A stretch of 64,000 nt of DNA. It comes from a virus. The DNA lies in the IMG/VR virus record IMGVR_UViG_3300049215_000772, positions 64,001 to 128,000 of that record; one strand, 5' to 3'. Positions within the stretch are counted from its first letter, which is position 1. Every line of letters starts with the position of its first letter. This document shows, piece by piece, positions 57,713 through 63,429 of this stretch. The position numbers and the translations under genes are program-made. The notes beneath the pieces are model-generated. The model did no database searches and had not been told where the DNA came from. It was given only the letters and a program-made list of their open reading frames with translations.

Positions 57713-58093
57713 ATGATCCCGAAAATCAAGTATGAGTGTGCTGATGGTTCCGACACCGAGGCTAAAAGCCCATCCATTGCCTTGATGCACTGGTTGGGCC
57801 GTCAGATGCCGATGGAAACTCCCAGGGACAAGGTGTACGTTGGCGGGCTGATGAGAGTTGGCCCGCCAGTGCCCGGTCCCCAACACAAGGCTTTCTTCAC
57901 AACGGTATTCGCCGCCATCGAGAGGCGTTGGAACAAGTCGTGTGATGTTGACGTGAATGACTATCCCGACATGGTTTCCTTCATGGGCGACGAGGCAGAA
58001 CAAATCCACGAGATCATGTGTCTCGACATTCTCAAGTGGTTGGAACAACATGGCGACATCAGGAACCTGGTCGTCGAAGAAATTGGTGGGTAG
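57713..58093 (+). CDS. Hypothetical protein
   Basis: 126 residues. Alpha/beta with LMHWLGRQMPMETPRDKVYVGGLMRVGPPVP in the first half and a helical acidic second half. Its stop overlaps the first arm of the P1 helix of RNA element B. No family recognised. Confidence 0.45.
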   Translation: MIPKIKYECADGSDTEAKSPSIALMHWLGRQMPMETPRDKVYVGGLMRVGPPVPGPQHKAFFTTVFAAIERRWNKSCDVDVNDYPDMVSFMGDEAEQIHEIMCLDILKWLEQHGDIRNLVVEEIGG

Positions 58094-58194
58094 CCCCTTG
58101 GTCTAAACAATGACGCTTGGGCTGAACCCCAAGAGGTCCAGTAACCGGCCACCGGCTCCGAGCCGAGTTCGGGAGAATGGGGTGCGGCTACCCA
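58087..58194 (+). ncRNA. Structured RNA element B (riboswitch-like)
   Basis: Closed by a perfect 9-bp helix (TGGGTAGCC at 58087 with GGCTACCCA ending 58194). Inside are GGTCTAAACA, a CTTGGG/CCCAAG hairpin, GGTCCAGTAA, the CCGG-CCA-CCGG hairpin at 58145-58155 and CCGAGTTCGG. Element C follows 36 bases later with the same parts but a different closing helix, so compensatory change supports the fold. It resembles a tandem riboswitch, with an unknown ligand. Confidence 0.65.
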
Positions 58195-58230
58195 TCAGTC
58201 CAATTATCGGGTTTCGTTTACATCAAGTGG

Positions 58231-58380
58231 AACCGCTCCCTGGTCTAACATAGGACGCCCAGCAAAGTAGAAGGCGAGGGAGCAGTCGCCCTCGACATAC
58301 AATGCTGGGAAATCCAGTAACCGGCCACCGGATTAAGTTCCGAGATCGGGAACCCTGGGGTCGGGCGGTTTCCTGGGCCT
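58231..58380 (+). ncRNA. Structured RNA element C (second tandem copy)
   Basis: Closed by AACCGC at 58231 and GCGGTT ending 58380. It shares GGTCTAACA, GACGC, TCCAGTAACCGGCCACCGG and CCGAGATCGG with element B. The internal hairpin (CCCAGCA/TGCTGGG) is enlarged by an extra CGAGGG/CCCTCG stem. It ends 22 bases before the nucleotidase gene and could control it. Tandem arrangement resembles glycine-type riboswitches only in layout. Confidence 0.65.
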
Positions 58381-58401
58381 CGAACCGCTGGAAGGAGAAC
58401 A

Positions 58402-59016
58402 ATGACGGCTGCACCCCTTGATAACATTGCACTTTTCGATCTTGATGGCTCGCTCGCAGATTACACCGGAGCGTTGGTACGGGAACTGGAGGCTCTTCGA
58501 TCTGACGAAGAGCCTCCCGTCACCCTCGAAAACATCTGGAAGATGGAAAAAAAGCCCTACATCGGGCATCGAATGCGACTCATCAAAAGCGTGCCGGGAT
58601 TCTGGCTTAACCTCGAACCCATCGAGTTGGGTATGTTGGTTTTCGACTGGACCCGGCGCTTCGGTTTCACCAATCACATTCTCACCAAAGGCCCGAAGAA
58701 AATCCCACTTGCCTGGGACGAGAAAGTTCGTTGGTGCCACAAGCATCTCGGCGAAGATGAAGACATCCATATCACCAGCGACAAGGGACTGGTATACGGC
58801 AAGCTGCTGTATGATGATTATCCTGACTATATGCTGCGCTGGCTCAAGCACCGGCCTCGTGGTCTTGGGATTATGCCAACCACGCCGACGAACAAGGACT
58901 TCTCTCACCCGCAGGTGGTCAAGGTCAGTGGTATCGAGGATATGGAGAAGGTGTTCCGGGCGCTGCGTATCTGCCTGGAACGTAAGCCTGGACAAGACCT
59001 GATCTTGCCGGTATGA
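58402..59016 (+). CDS. HAD-family phosphatase, likely 5'-deoxyribonucleotidase
   Basis: 204 residues; GAAGGAGAACA upstream. HAD motif 1 is FDLDGSLAD (Asp nucleophile and acid); motif 2 Thr in HILTKGPKK; motif 4 acidic residues in KLLYDDYPDY. The cap layout and length resemble 5'(3')-deoxyribonucleotidases (NT5C type) found in phages. It would dephosphorylate dNMPs or related nucleotides. Preceded by tandem RNA elements B and C, which may sense a related metabolite (inference). Confidence 0.75.
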   Translation: MTAAPLDNIALFDLDGSLADYTGALVRELEALRSDEEPPVTLENIWKMEKKPYIGHRMRLIKSVPGFWLNLEPIELGMLVFDWTRRFGFTNHILTKGPKKIPLAWDEKVRWCHKHLGEDEDIHITSDKGLVYGKLLYDDYPDYMLRWLKHRPRGLGIMPTTPTNKDFSHPQVVKVSGIEDMEKVFRALRICLERKPGQDLILPV

Positions 59017-59040
59017 TGAAAATCTGAAAGGAAAGGTGAA

Positions 59041-59074
59041 CCTCTTGGCCTAAATAGGTGTCCCGGTTGAGAGG
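59041..59074 (+). promoter_or_regulatory. Short hairpin element D over a ribosome site
   Basis: CCTCT at 59041 pairs with AGAGG at 59070-59074, which is the Shine-Dalgarno of the gene at 59080. The loop begins TGGCCTAAATAGG, similar to TGGTCTAAACA in elements B and C. It may be a reduced relative of them, or the CTAAATA part may be a promoter-like box. Confidence 0.4.
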
Positions 59075-59079
59075 GATTT

Positions 59080-59808
59080 ATGCGAATTCAGTCAGACTTC
59101 AAAGATTACTATGACGTGGGCATGTCCCAGGGTATGGATCAAACCCTGGTGTACTTGCGGTACGCCAAGATAATCCAGCCGGAACACTATCCCTTCTCTT
59201 CCTGGTGGTCCTACGATCATTACCGGCCTCTTTACGGCCCGCCGGCGCTCTGGACCGATCAAAGCATGATTGGTTTCTGCGGCAAGCTATATCCGGTGAT
59301 CGAACTGACCGAGCCTGGTACGGCACAATCGCCAAAGGAGATCAGGGCGAAACGAGTATTTTGTTACAAGCTGGCCGACATCGACAATTTCGTGAAGAAG
59401 CACTACCCGGATAGGTGGGACGACTACACCAAGAAGAAATACGATAGGAAAGCCAAATGGCCCAGCAATCAGCGCCGGGGCGAATTTGTCAGGTTTTTCG
59501 AGGACGCTGAAAAATATCGGGACTGTGCTGCGTATAAGCATTGGTTCGAGGATGAACGCTGCCCGATATTCGTTGGCCATTCCGATTTCAGGCGTGGCAA
59601 GCACGAGAACAGCATCATCTATAACGCTTGTCTCAAGCACTATGACTTCATGCGGGTTTTCGATCCGTATACGGCGTTCCAGGAGATCGCCATGTGGCTG
59701 GGCAATCAGGCCGAGCCGAGGAAACCGATCCCCAAGATCGACGACGTGACGATGGCCGAGATCAAGGGCTTCGACAAGTTCAGTTTCCGCAAAGAGAAAG
59801 CCAAGTAA
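59080..59808 (+). CDS. Hypothetical protein of a phage-type family
   Basis: 242 residues beginning MRIQSDFKDYYDVGMSQG, a start that recurs among uncharacterised proteins of large phages. Aromatic-rich centre, a segment CPIFVGHSDFRRG, and a C-terminal helix. Function unknown. Translation may be limited by hairpin D. Confidence 0.5.
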   Translation: MRIQSDFKDYYDVGMSQGMDQTLVYLRYAKIIQPEHYPFSSWWSYDHYRPLYGPPALWTDQSMIGFCGKLYPVIELTEPGTAQSPKEIRAKRVFCYKLADIDNFVKKHYPDRWDDYTKKKYDRKAKWPSNQRRGEFVRFFEDAEKYRDCAAYKHWFEDERCPIFVGHSDFRRGKHENSIIYNACLKHYDFMRVFDPYTAFQEIAMWLGNQAEPRKPIPKIDDVTMAEIKGFDKFSFRKEKAK

Positions 59809-60185
59809 TGGGCGCAGTCAACCCGGATATGGACAATGGCTTCCGCCCCAGCAGGGGACAGAAGGTGCGTGTGGTGGGCCGCTGCCATCCACGAATCTAC
59901 AACAAAGTGGTGCGTGTTTCTGATGTTGACGACGAGGGCACAACCATTTACTATGACACCACGGATGGCGAAGGGGCTTACACCTGGGGCCGGTACGGTG
60001 GCCTGGAGCCAGTGGACGAATCGACACCCTGCGACGTTCTTCCGGGAATCAGAAAAAAAGTCGAAGTGGGCTTTACAAGTGAGGAAAACCGGAGTAGTAT
60101 AACCTCACCAACGCAGGACGAAGCCTGCGAGACGACGAAAAGAAAAAACGAAACTGGACTTTACAAGTCGGAACAAACGGAGTAA
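59808..60185 (+). CDS. Hypothetical protein with SH3-like strands
   Basis: 125 residues, TAATG overlap with the upstream gene. Strands GQKVRVVGRCHPRIYNKVVRVSDVDDEGTTIYY suggest a small beta barrel. The last third is low-complexity and contains two promoters, so its real end may be functionally loose. No family recognised. Confidence 0.45.
   Translation: MGAVNPDMDNGFRPSRGQKVRVVGRCHPRIYNKVVRVSDVDDEGTTIYYDTTDGEGAYTWGRYGGLEPVDESTPCDVLPGIRKKVEVGFTSEENRSSITSPTQDEACETTKRKNETGLYKSEQTE
60072..60100 (+). promoter_or_regulatory. TTTACA-type promoter, first of two before the RNA cluster
   Basis: -35 TTTACA at 60072-60077, 17-bp spacer, -10 TAGTAT at 60095-60100. It lies in the 3' end of the upstream gene and reads into the RNA cluster. 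Confidence 0.6.
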
Positions 60186-60188
60186 TAT
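60160..60188 (+). promoter_or_regulatory. TTTACA-type promoter, second of two before the RNA cluster
   Basis: -35 TTTACA at 60160-60165, 17-bp spacer, -10 TAATAT at 60183-60188. Tandem promoters of the same type suggest strong expression of the tRNAs and SRP RNA. Confidence 0.65.
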
Positions 60189-60194
60189 AAGCAA

Positions 60195-60397
60195 CATGAC
60201 GGAAATGGTTCAACAACCTTGCAGCGGTGGTTGTTGAATGACAGGGGTGTGTGAGGGAGGCGCTGTTACCTCCGCACTTAAAGTGAACCTGTAAAATGGT
60301 TCCGCCCTTAATCGAACAAGCCAGCCAAATGCACGGAGCGGACTACATTACCTGCAACCAATGAACGTCTCTCCACCAAGTTGTTGGTTGGCTTCCT
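60195..60397 (+). other. Structured leader of the RNA cluster
   Basis: No reading frame. Hairpins include TTCAACAACC/GGTTGTTGAA, an ACAGG...CCTGT helix enclosing GGAGG/CCTCC, and CAACCAA/TTGGTTG. It may be a processed leader or a separate small RNA. Confidence 0.4.
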
Positions 60398-60469
60398 GCG
60401 GGGGTAGCTCAGAGAAAGAGCATCGGCTGAATAAGCCGAGGGTCGGAGGTTCAAGTCCTTCCCTCCGCA
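60398..60469 (+). tRNA. tRNA with abnormal anticodon loop (AAT by position)
   Basis: 72 bases. Acceptor GCGGGGG/CCTCCGC, D-arm GCTC/GAGC with a 7-base loop, anticodon stem TCGGC/GCCGA, T-arm with TTCAAGT loop, discriminator A; CCA not encoded. The seven-base anticodon loop reads TGAATAA, which gives AAT at 34-36 but puts G at position 33 where U is nearly universal. If the loop opens by one pair the triplet could be GAA (Phe). Identity uncertain. Confidence 0.65.
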
Positions 60470-60473
60470 CTAT

Positions 60474-60568
60474 GGGCGGGTAGTATAATTGGGATACTGC
60501 GGCGAAAGTTGCAGTAGATTACGCTGGGGTTAAACTCGGAGATGGTGGTTCGAGTCCATCCCCGCCCA
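60474..60568 (+). tRNA. tRNA-like gene with extra hairpin, identity unresolved
   Basis: 95 bases. Perfect acceptor GGGCGGG/CCCGCCC, D-arm GTAT/ATAC, T-arm GGTGG/CCATC with TTCGAGT. The middle is 46 bases instead of about 23 and contains a 9-bp hairpin closed by a GAAA tetraloop, then a CTGGG/CTCGG stem with loop GTTAAA. It could be a tRNA with an intron-like insert, a long variable arm, or a tRNA-shaped RNA with another job. Confidence 0.5.
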
Positions 60569-60666
60569 CTTGTTCGGCCAAATGCCAGGTAGGATTACAT
60601 CAAGGTGTTTTGAAAGCGATCTTACCACCTATTTGTTGGTCGAACATCTTTCACAATCGTATTCGT

Positions 60667-60772
60667 GCCGGCGCAGTTGAGTAACATCGCTGCCTGGACG
60701 AATCCTGGGGACACCGGGTCAGGCCGGAAGGAGCAGCCCACTCCCCTGCGTTCAACACTTTTCAACTGCGAG
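60667..60772 (+). ncRNA. ffs: SRP RNA (4.5S-like, small bacterial type)
   Basis: About 105 bases. The domain IV signature is present: GGGTCAGG, CC, GGAA tetraloop, GG, AGCAGCCC. This is the symmetric-loop and tetraloop core that binds the Ffh M domain. The rod is closed by CGCAGTTGA paired with TCAACTGCG, and CTGGGGA can pair with TCCCC. It lies among tRNAs behind tandem promoters. SRP RNA directs membrane proteins to the translocon. A phage copy is unexpected. Confidence 0.85.
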
Positions 60773-60783
60773 GACATACGGAA

Positions 60784-61260
60784 ATGGCAACGTCCATCAC
60801 GCTTGCGAAGGCTTTGAAGCTGAAGAACCGCCTGGCCGGTCGTCTCACTCACGTCCAGACTCTCGCCCAACAGAACAACACTGTGCTGGCCGAGCAGCAG
60901 GGCCAGATCGACGTGCTGGCCTTGGTGAAGGAGCGTGACGAGATCATGGACCAGTTGGTGGCGCTGAAGGCTGCCATCATGCGGGCCAACAGCCCGATCC
61001 AGGAAGCCATCTTGCGGAAGGGCGAATTGTCCAGCCGCATCGAATGGATCAAGACCATCAACACGACCGATGGGAAGTTGCGACATGGCTACCAGAACAC
61101 CGAACTGGAGTACGTCGCTGCCCTGAAGAAGAAGGACGTGGAACTCCAGATGAGGGCGATGGAGAAGGAAATCGACGCTCTCCAGGACAAGATCGACGAG
61201 TACAACGCCACGAAGAAGATCGAGATCGACCAACGGGCGCTCGATCTGGCATCTGCGTGA
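60784..61260 (+). CDS. DIP1984-like coiled-coil protein
   Basis: 158 residues, inside the RNA cluster. The pattern LAKALKLKNRLAGRLTHVQTLAQQNNTVL, ERDEIMDQLVALKAAIMRANSP and SSRIEWIKTINTTDG resembles the DIP1984 family, helical proteins of unknown role. The second half is a coiled coil. It begins about 12 bases after the SRP RNA ends and is probably on the same transcript. Confidence 0.5.
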   Translation: MATSITLAKALKLKNRLAGRLTHVQTLAQQNNTVLAEQQGQIDVLALVKERDEIMDQLVALKAAIMRANSPIQEAILRKGELSSRIEWIKTINTTDGKLRHGYQNTELEYVAALKKKDVELQMRAMEKEIDALQDKIDEYNATKKIEIDQRALDLASA

Positions 61261-61290
61261 CGCTGGGAGGCTGGGATGGCACCACAAGGC

Positions 61291-61435
61291 CACCAGCGTC
61301 CCAACCGCTGGTGTGACACTTAGCATCGCCGTACCAGCGGTCGTGCTGGGCAGGCACGTTAAACTGCCCCGAAAAACCACGGGTGGTGGAGGTTGATGTG
61401 TGGGGGAACGCTGGCCGGGTTCGATTCCCGGCCAG
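61291..61435 (+). ncRNA. Structured RNA with a pseudoknot and T-arm-like hairpin
   Basis: Hairpin CACCAGCG/CGCTGGTG (61291-61313). H-type pseudoknot: CGTGC 61342-61346 with GCACG 61354-61358, and the loop GGGCAG 61348-61353 with CTGCCC 61364-61369. A 9-bp hairpin CTGGCCGGG/CCCGGCCAG (61411-61435) has loop TTCGATT, a standard T-loop. No complete tRNA or tmRNA could be fitted. It lies in the 644-base gap between genes; 61436-61596 shows only an AAGATA...TATCTT hairpin. Confidence 0.45.
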
Positions 61436-61596
61436 ACAAGATATGGGGGCAACCCCTATCTTAACCTCTATGGTTACACGAACCGATCAAGGGCAAGCCT
61501 TACATTGCTGAAATTTGATCGCTTCAAAGTGCAAACCTCAAGCATCAAGATTTTTCTCCCCTATACGTTGGCTGAAGCCATCCGTGGCTATTTACA

Positions 61597-61667
61597 GCGG
61601 TGAGGACAAATGGTTAAGTCGCCAGCCTCATAAACTGGAGGAGTGCGGTTCGATTCCCACCACCGCA
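61597..61667 (+). tRNA. tRNA (CAT anticodon), degenerate
   Basis: 71 bases. Anticodon loop CTCATAA with stem CCAG/CTGG plus a C-A mismatch next to the loop. Acceptor GCGGTG pairs with CACCGC, but the 8-9 linker is short and the T-stem has a bulge around TTCGATT. It resembles the intact CAT tRNA at 62658. It may be a decaying or specialised Met/Ile2 tRNA. Confidence 0.5.
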
Positions 61668-61670
61668 ACT

Positions 61671-61870
61671 GTCTGACGGGGCGCAAGCACCGGCCCCAAT
61701 TGTTACCACGGCCAGGGTGTCGCCGAGAGGCACGGCCAGTCTGCCTCCCCTATGGAGGACTTGATGGAGAAATCCACTTGCTCGGTCCCTCCCTCAAGGT
61801 CACTTGATGAACCGAAAGGTTTGACCTGGCTCAACTAACCTAAAGCGCAGGTTGGTTGCCCCCGTCAGAC
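61671..61870 (+). ncRNA. Riboswitch-like leader RNA
   Basis: An 11-bp perfect helix joins GTCTGACGGGG (61671-61681) to CCCCGTCAGAC (61860-61870). Inside are an AACC-GAAA-GGTT tetraloop hairpin within a GGTCA/TGACC stem, and CAACTAACCT/AGGTTGGTTG. The 3' arm ends 34 bases before the ATG at 61905. The size, closing helix and location suggest a cis-regulatory RNA. No match to a known riboswitch class was recognised. Confidence 0.5.
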
Positions 61871-61904
61871 TTCTTCGTAACATCCCTTGCGGAGAAGCAA
61901 CAAC

Positions 61905-62483
61905 ATGAAAGATCAAGGATTGGTGTCGGTTCGGGTCGGCGCTGCAAACATCATCGGTCCTGTTGCTGTGCTGATGGAAAATGAGGCCCATTTCCTGGGC
62001 GCTCACCTTGGAGATGGCAACAGGCTGATCCTGGAGATGTTTCCCAAGACCCTCATTCGGACTGAGATAAGCTGGCAACGTGGCGGAATCGCCGCTCAAC
62101 AGTTGCTCGCCAAGGTCGAAAATCTGAACCCGGAACGATTTGCTGTTCCTGTTCAGGTGCGTGAAACGCCGGAAGAAGCCAAGGTCGGTTCGCATATGCC
62201 CGGAGCCGGTCGAGGGGCAGTCCCGACCAGGAGCTATGGCAGTGAACGTAGGACCACCATCGTTTCGGACGGGCAGGTGATCGCTGAGAGCGAGGGCGGC
62301 TATCCCGAATACCACGCACCCACCAGCTACCCAGGGTACTACGGAGGGGCGTACAAGGGCTACGGCCAGTCCGTTCTCGAAGATGTTCGCAATCTGGCCG
62401 GCGTGACAAAGAAAAAGCTGGCGGAAGTCAAAGGCAAGGAAGGGATTGAGGAGAAAAAACCCGATTCGGAAAAAAATTCGTGA
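61905..62483 (+). CDS. Hypothetical protein with Tyr/Gly-rich segment
   Basis: 192 residues; ATG 61905 with GGAGAAG upstream. Beta-rich N-terminus (GLVSVRVGAANIIGPVAVLMENEAHFLGAHL), a Tyr/Pro/Gly-rich middle (YPEYHAPTSYPGYYGGAYKGYG) and a Lys/Glu tail. Sits behind the leader RNA. Function unknown. Confidence 0.5.
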   Translation: MKDQGLVSVRVGAANIIGPVAVLMENEAHFLGAHLGDGNRLILEMFPKTLIRTEISWQRGGIAAQQLLAKVENLNPERFAVPVQVRETPEEAKVGSHMPGAGRGAVPTRSYGSERRTTIVSDGQVIAESEGGYPEYHAPTSYPGYYGGAYKGYGQSVLEDVRNLAGVTKKKLAEVKGKEGIEEKKPDSEKNS

Positions 62484-62509
62484 GATTGCGAACTTTTTTC
62501 CAAGTCGGG
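62460..62509 (+). terminator. Probable terminator hairpin
   Basis: CCCGATTCGGAAAAAA near 62460 pairs imperfectly with TTTTTTCCAAGTCGGG ending 62509, overlapping the stop of the upstream gene. The T run is inside the stem, so strength is uncertain. Confidence 0.4.
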
Positions 62510-62513
62510 TGTC

Positions 62514-62519
62514 TATAAT
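62514..62519 (+). promoter_or_regulatory. -10 element before the Met tRNA pair
   Basis: A consensus TATAAT. No good -35 at 16-18 bases; TTGCGA lies 22 bases upstream. It is well placed for the small hairpin RNA and tRNAs that follow. Confidence 0.4.
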
Positions 62520-62524
62520 ACAGA

Positions 62525-62574
62525 GTGCGAGCATCACCGTTCCTGCGGTAACGCAGGCAAAGTCCTTCTCGCAC
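62525..62574 (+). ncRNA. Small hairpin element before the initiator-like tRNA
   Basis: GTGCGAG at 62525-62531 pairs with CTCGCAC at 62568-62574; an inner CCTGCG-GTAA-CGCAGG hairpin carries a GNRA tetraloop. About 50 bases, directly before the tRNA. Possibly a tRNA leader or a small RNA. Confidence 0.4.
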
Positions 62575-62580
62575 CAATGG

Positions 62581-62654
62581 ACCGGGGTGGAGCAGTCTGG
62601 TAGCTCGGAAGGCTCATAACCTTCAGGCCGTAGGTTCAAATCCTACCCCCGGCA
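62581..62654 (+). tRNA. Initiator-like tRNA-Met (CAT)
   Basis: 74 bases. The D-arm and junction (TGGAGCAG...GGTAGCTCG) match bacterial tRNA-fMet. The 1-72 pair is an A-C mismatch, the feature needed for formylation and initiation. The anticodon stem has two G-C pairs next to the loop and A-T at the third, weaker than the usual three. CCA is not encoded. Fits with phage IF-3, bS21 and deformylase. Confidence 0.82.
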
Positions 62655-62657
62655 CTT

Positions 62658-62728
62658 TGCGGTTTAGAGGAGTGGTCCCTTGCCAGGCTCATAACCTGGA
62701 GACGCTGGTTCAAATCCAGCAGCCGCAA
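62658..62728 (+). tRNA. tRNA with CAT anticodon (elongator Met or Ile2)
   Basis: 71 bases. Acceptor TGCGGTT/AGCCGCA, anticodon stem CCAGG/CCTGG, loop CTCATAA, T-arm GCTGG/CCAGC, discriminator A. The D-stem is weak. With C34 it could be elongator Met or, if lysidinylated, Ile for AUA. Lies 3 bases after the initiator-like tRNA. Confidence 0.75.
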
Positions 62729-63002
62729 CTAAGGTGACTCGTTGTCGCCTGCTTTACGAAAGACACGCCCTGCGGGGCACAAGTGGAGCTAGTACAATGT
62801 CTTGTTTCGCACGGACTCAGTGGCATAACGAACGTGGGCAAAATCAGCCCCGTCCGACGCCGTGCGCCGGTAAGCCTGTACAGCCAAATACCATTTGCAC
62901 CGTCGAAGATAAAGCAGCCATCGAGTCCTAAACCGCCACAAGCTGGCCGGTGAGGGACGAAAAATCCTGAGCCGGTAAGCTGAGATAACCGTAAATCACA
63001 GC
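62729..63002 (+). other. Gene-free stretch with some RNA structure
   Basis: An open frame of 65 codons (62734-62931) has no ribosome site and odd composition, so it is not called. GCACGG/CCGTGC can close a helix around 62810-62870. No tRNA, tmRNA or RNase P element was recognised. Confidence 0.35.
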
Positions 63003-63044
63003 AACCCCTGCTCAGGAGAGAAGTCTCCAGTGCAGGGGTTTTTT
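63003..63044 (+). terminator. Rho-independent terminator
   Basis: AACCCCTGC (63003-63011) pairs with GCAGGGGTT (63032-63040) and is followed by T4; an inner GGAGA-GAAG-TCTCC hairpin fills the loop. Ends the Met-tRNA transcription unit. Confidence 0.85.
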
Positions 63045-63087
63045 GTTGGAATACATCGAGATACGGCAGGCCAGAACCGACAGGAGT

Positions 63088-63315
63088 ATGAAGAAGGTTT
63101 CGGACCTGATTGAAGATTTGAAAAAATTTCCGCCTGACGCATACGCTGCGGCGTACTCAGCAGAAGCAACAGGCATTGTGATCTACCCGGAGACGTTCGG
63201 AATTTACGACTTCTGGAATGATCCGAGGGCTGAGAAGGCAGACGAGAGCGTAGGGTTCATTGACTTGTACTACTACGATCCTCGAACCGACAAGGAGAAA
63301 GAACATGACTTATAA
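63088..63315 (+). CDS. Small hypothetical protein
   Basis: 75 residues; ATG 63088 with AGGAG upstream, chosen over a start at 63043 in the terminator. N-terminus MKKVSDLIEDLKKFPPDAYAAAY is a common small phage helix-strand pattern. Aromatic acidic C-terminus. Function unknown. Confidence 0.55.
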   Translation: MKKVSDLIEDLKKFPPDAYAAAYSAEATGIVIYPETFGIYDFWNDPRAEKADESVGFIDLYYYDPRTDKEKEHDL

Positions 63316-63339
63316 ACGCACCCCCATCCACGCAATTAT

Positions 63340-63413
63340 GGGGCTGTAGCTCAAGTGGGCAGAGTACCCGCCTTTTAAGCGGAGGGATGTCGGATCGTGG
63401 CCGACCGGCCCTA
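63340..63413 (+). tRNA. tRNA-Lys (TTT), divergent
   Basis: 74 bases. Acceptor GGGGCTG/CGGCCCT (two wobbles), D-arm GCTC/GAGT, anticodon loop CTTTTAA. The T-arm GTCGG/CCGAC carries loop ATCGTGG instead of TTCRANN, losing T54 and A58. A second, normal Lys tRNA lies 416 bases downstream, so this one may be degenerate or specialised. Confidence 0.65.
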
Positions 63414-63429
63414 CTCAAACAGGTGACGG

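Noticed and set aside
58087-58380. Twister, hammerhead or HDV-like ribozyme, or c-di-GMP riboswitch
   Set aside because: CTAA and GACGC looked suggestive, but the remaining conserved nucleotides of these classes are missing.
61400-61603. 67-codon frame
   Set aside because: Begins in the T-arm-like hairpin and ends in a tRNA gene; no ribosome site.
62734-62931. 65-codon frame
   Set aside because: No ribosome site, in an RNA-rich gap, composition unlike neighbouring proteins.
62734-62940. tmRNA with a tag ending in stop (AAIES)
   Set aside because: The short frame after GCA-like codons looked tag-like, but no tRNA-like ends or 5' tmRNA sequence could be found.
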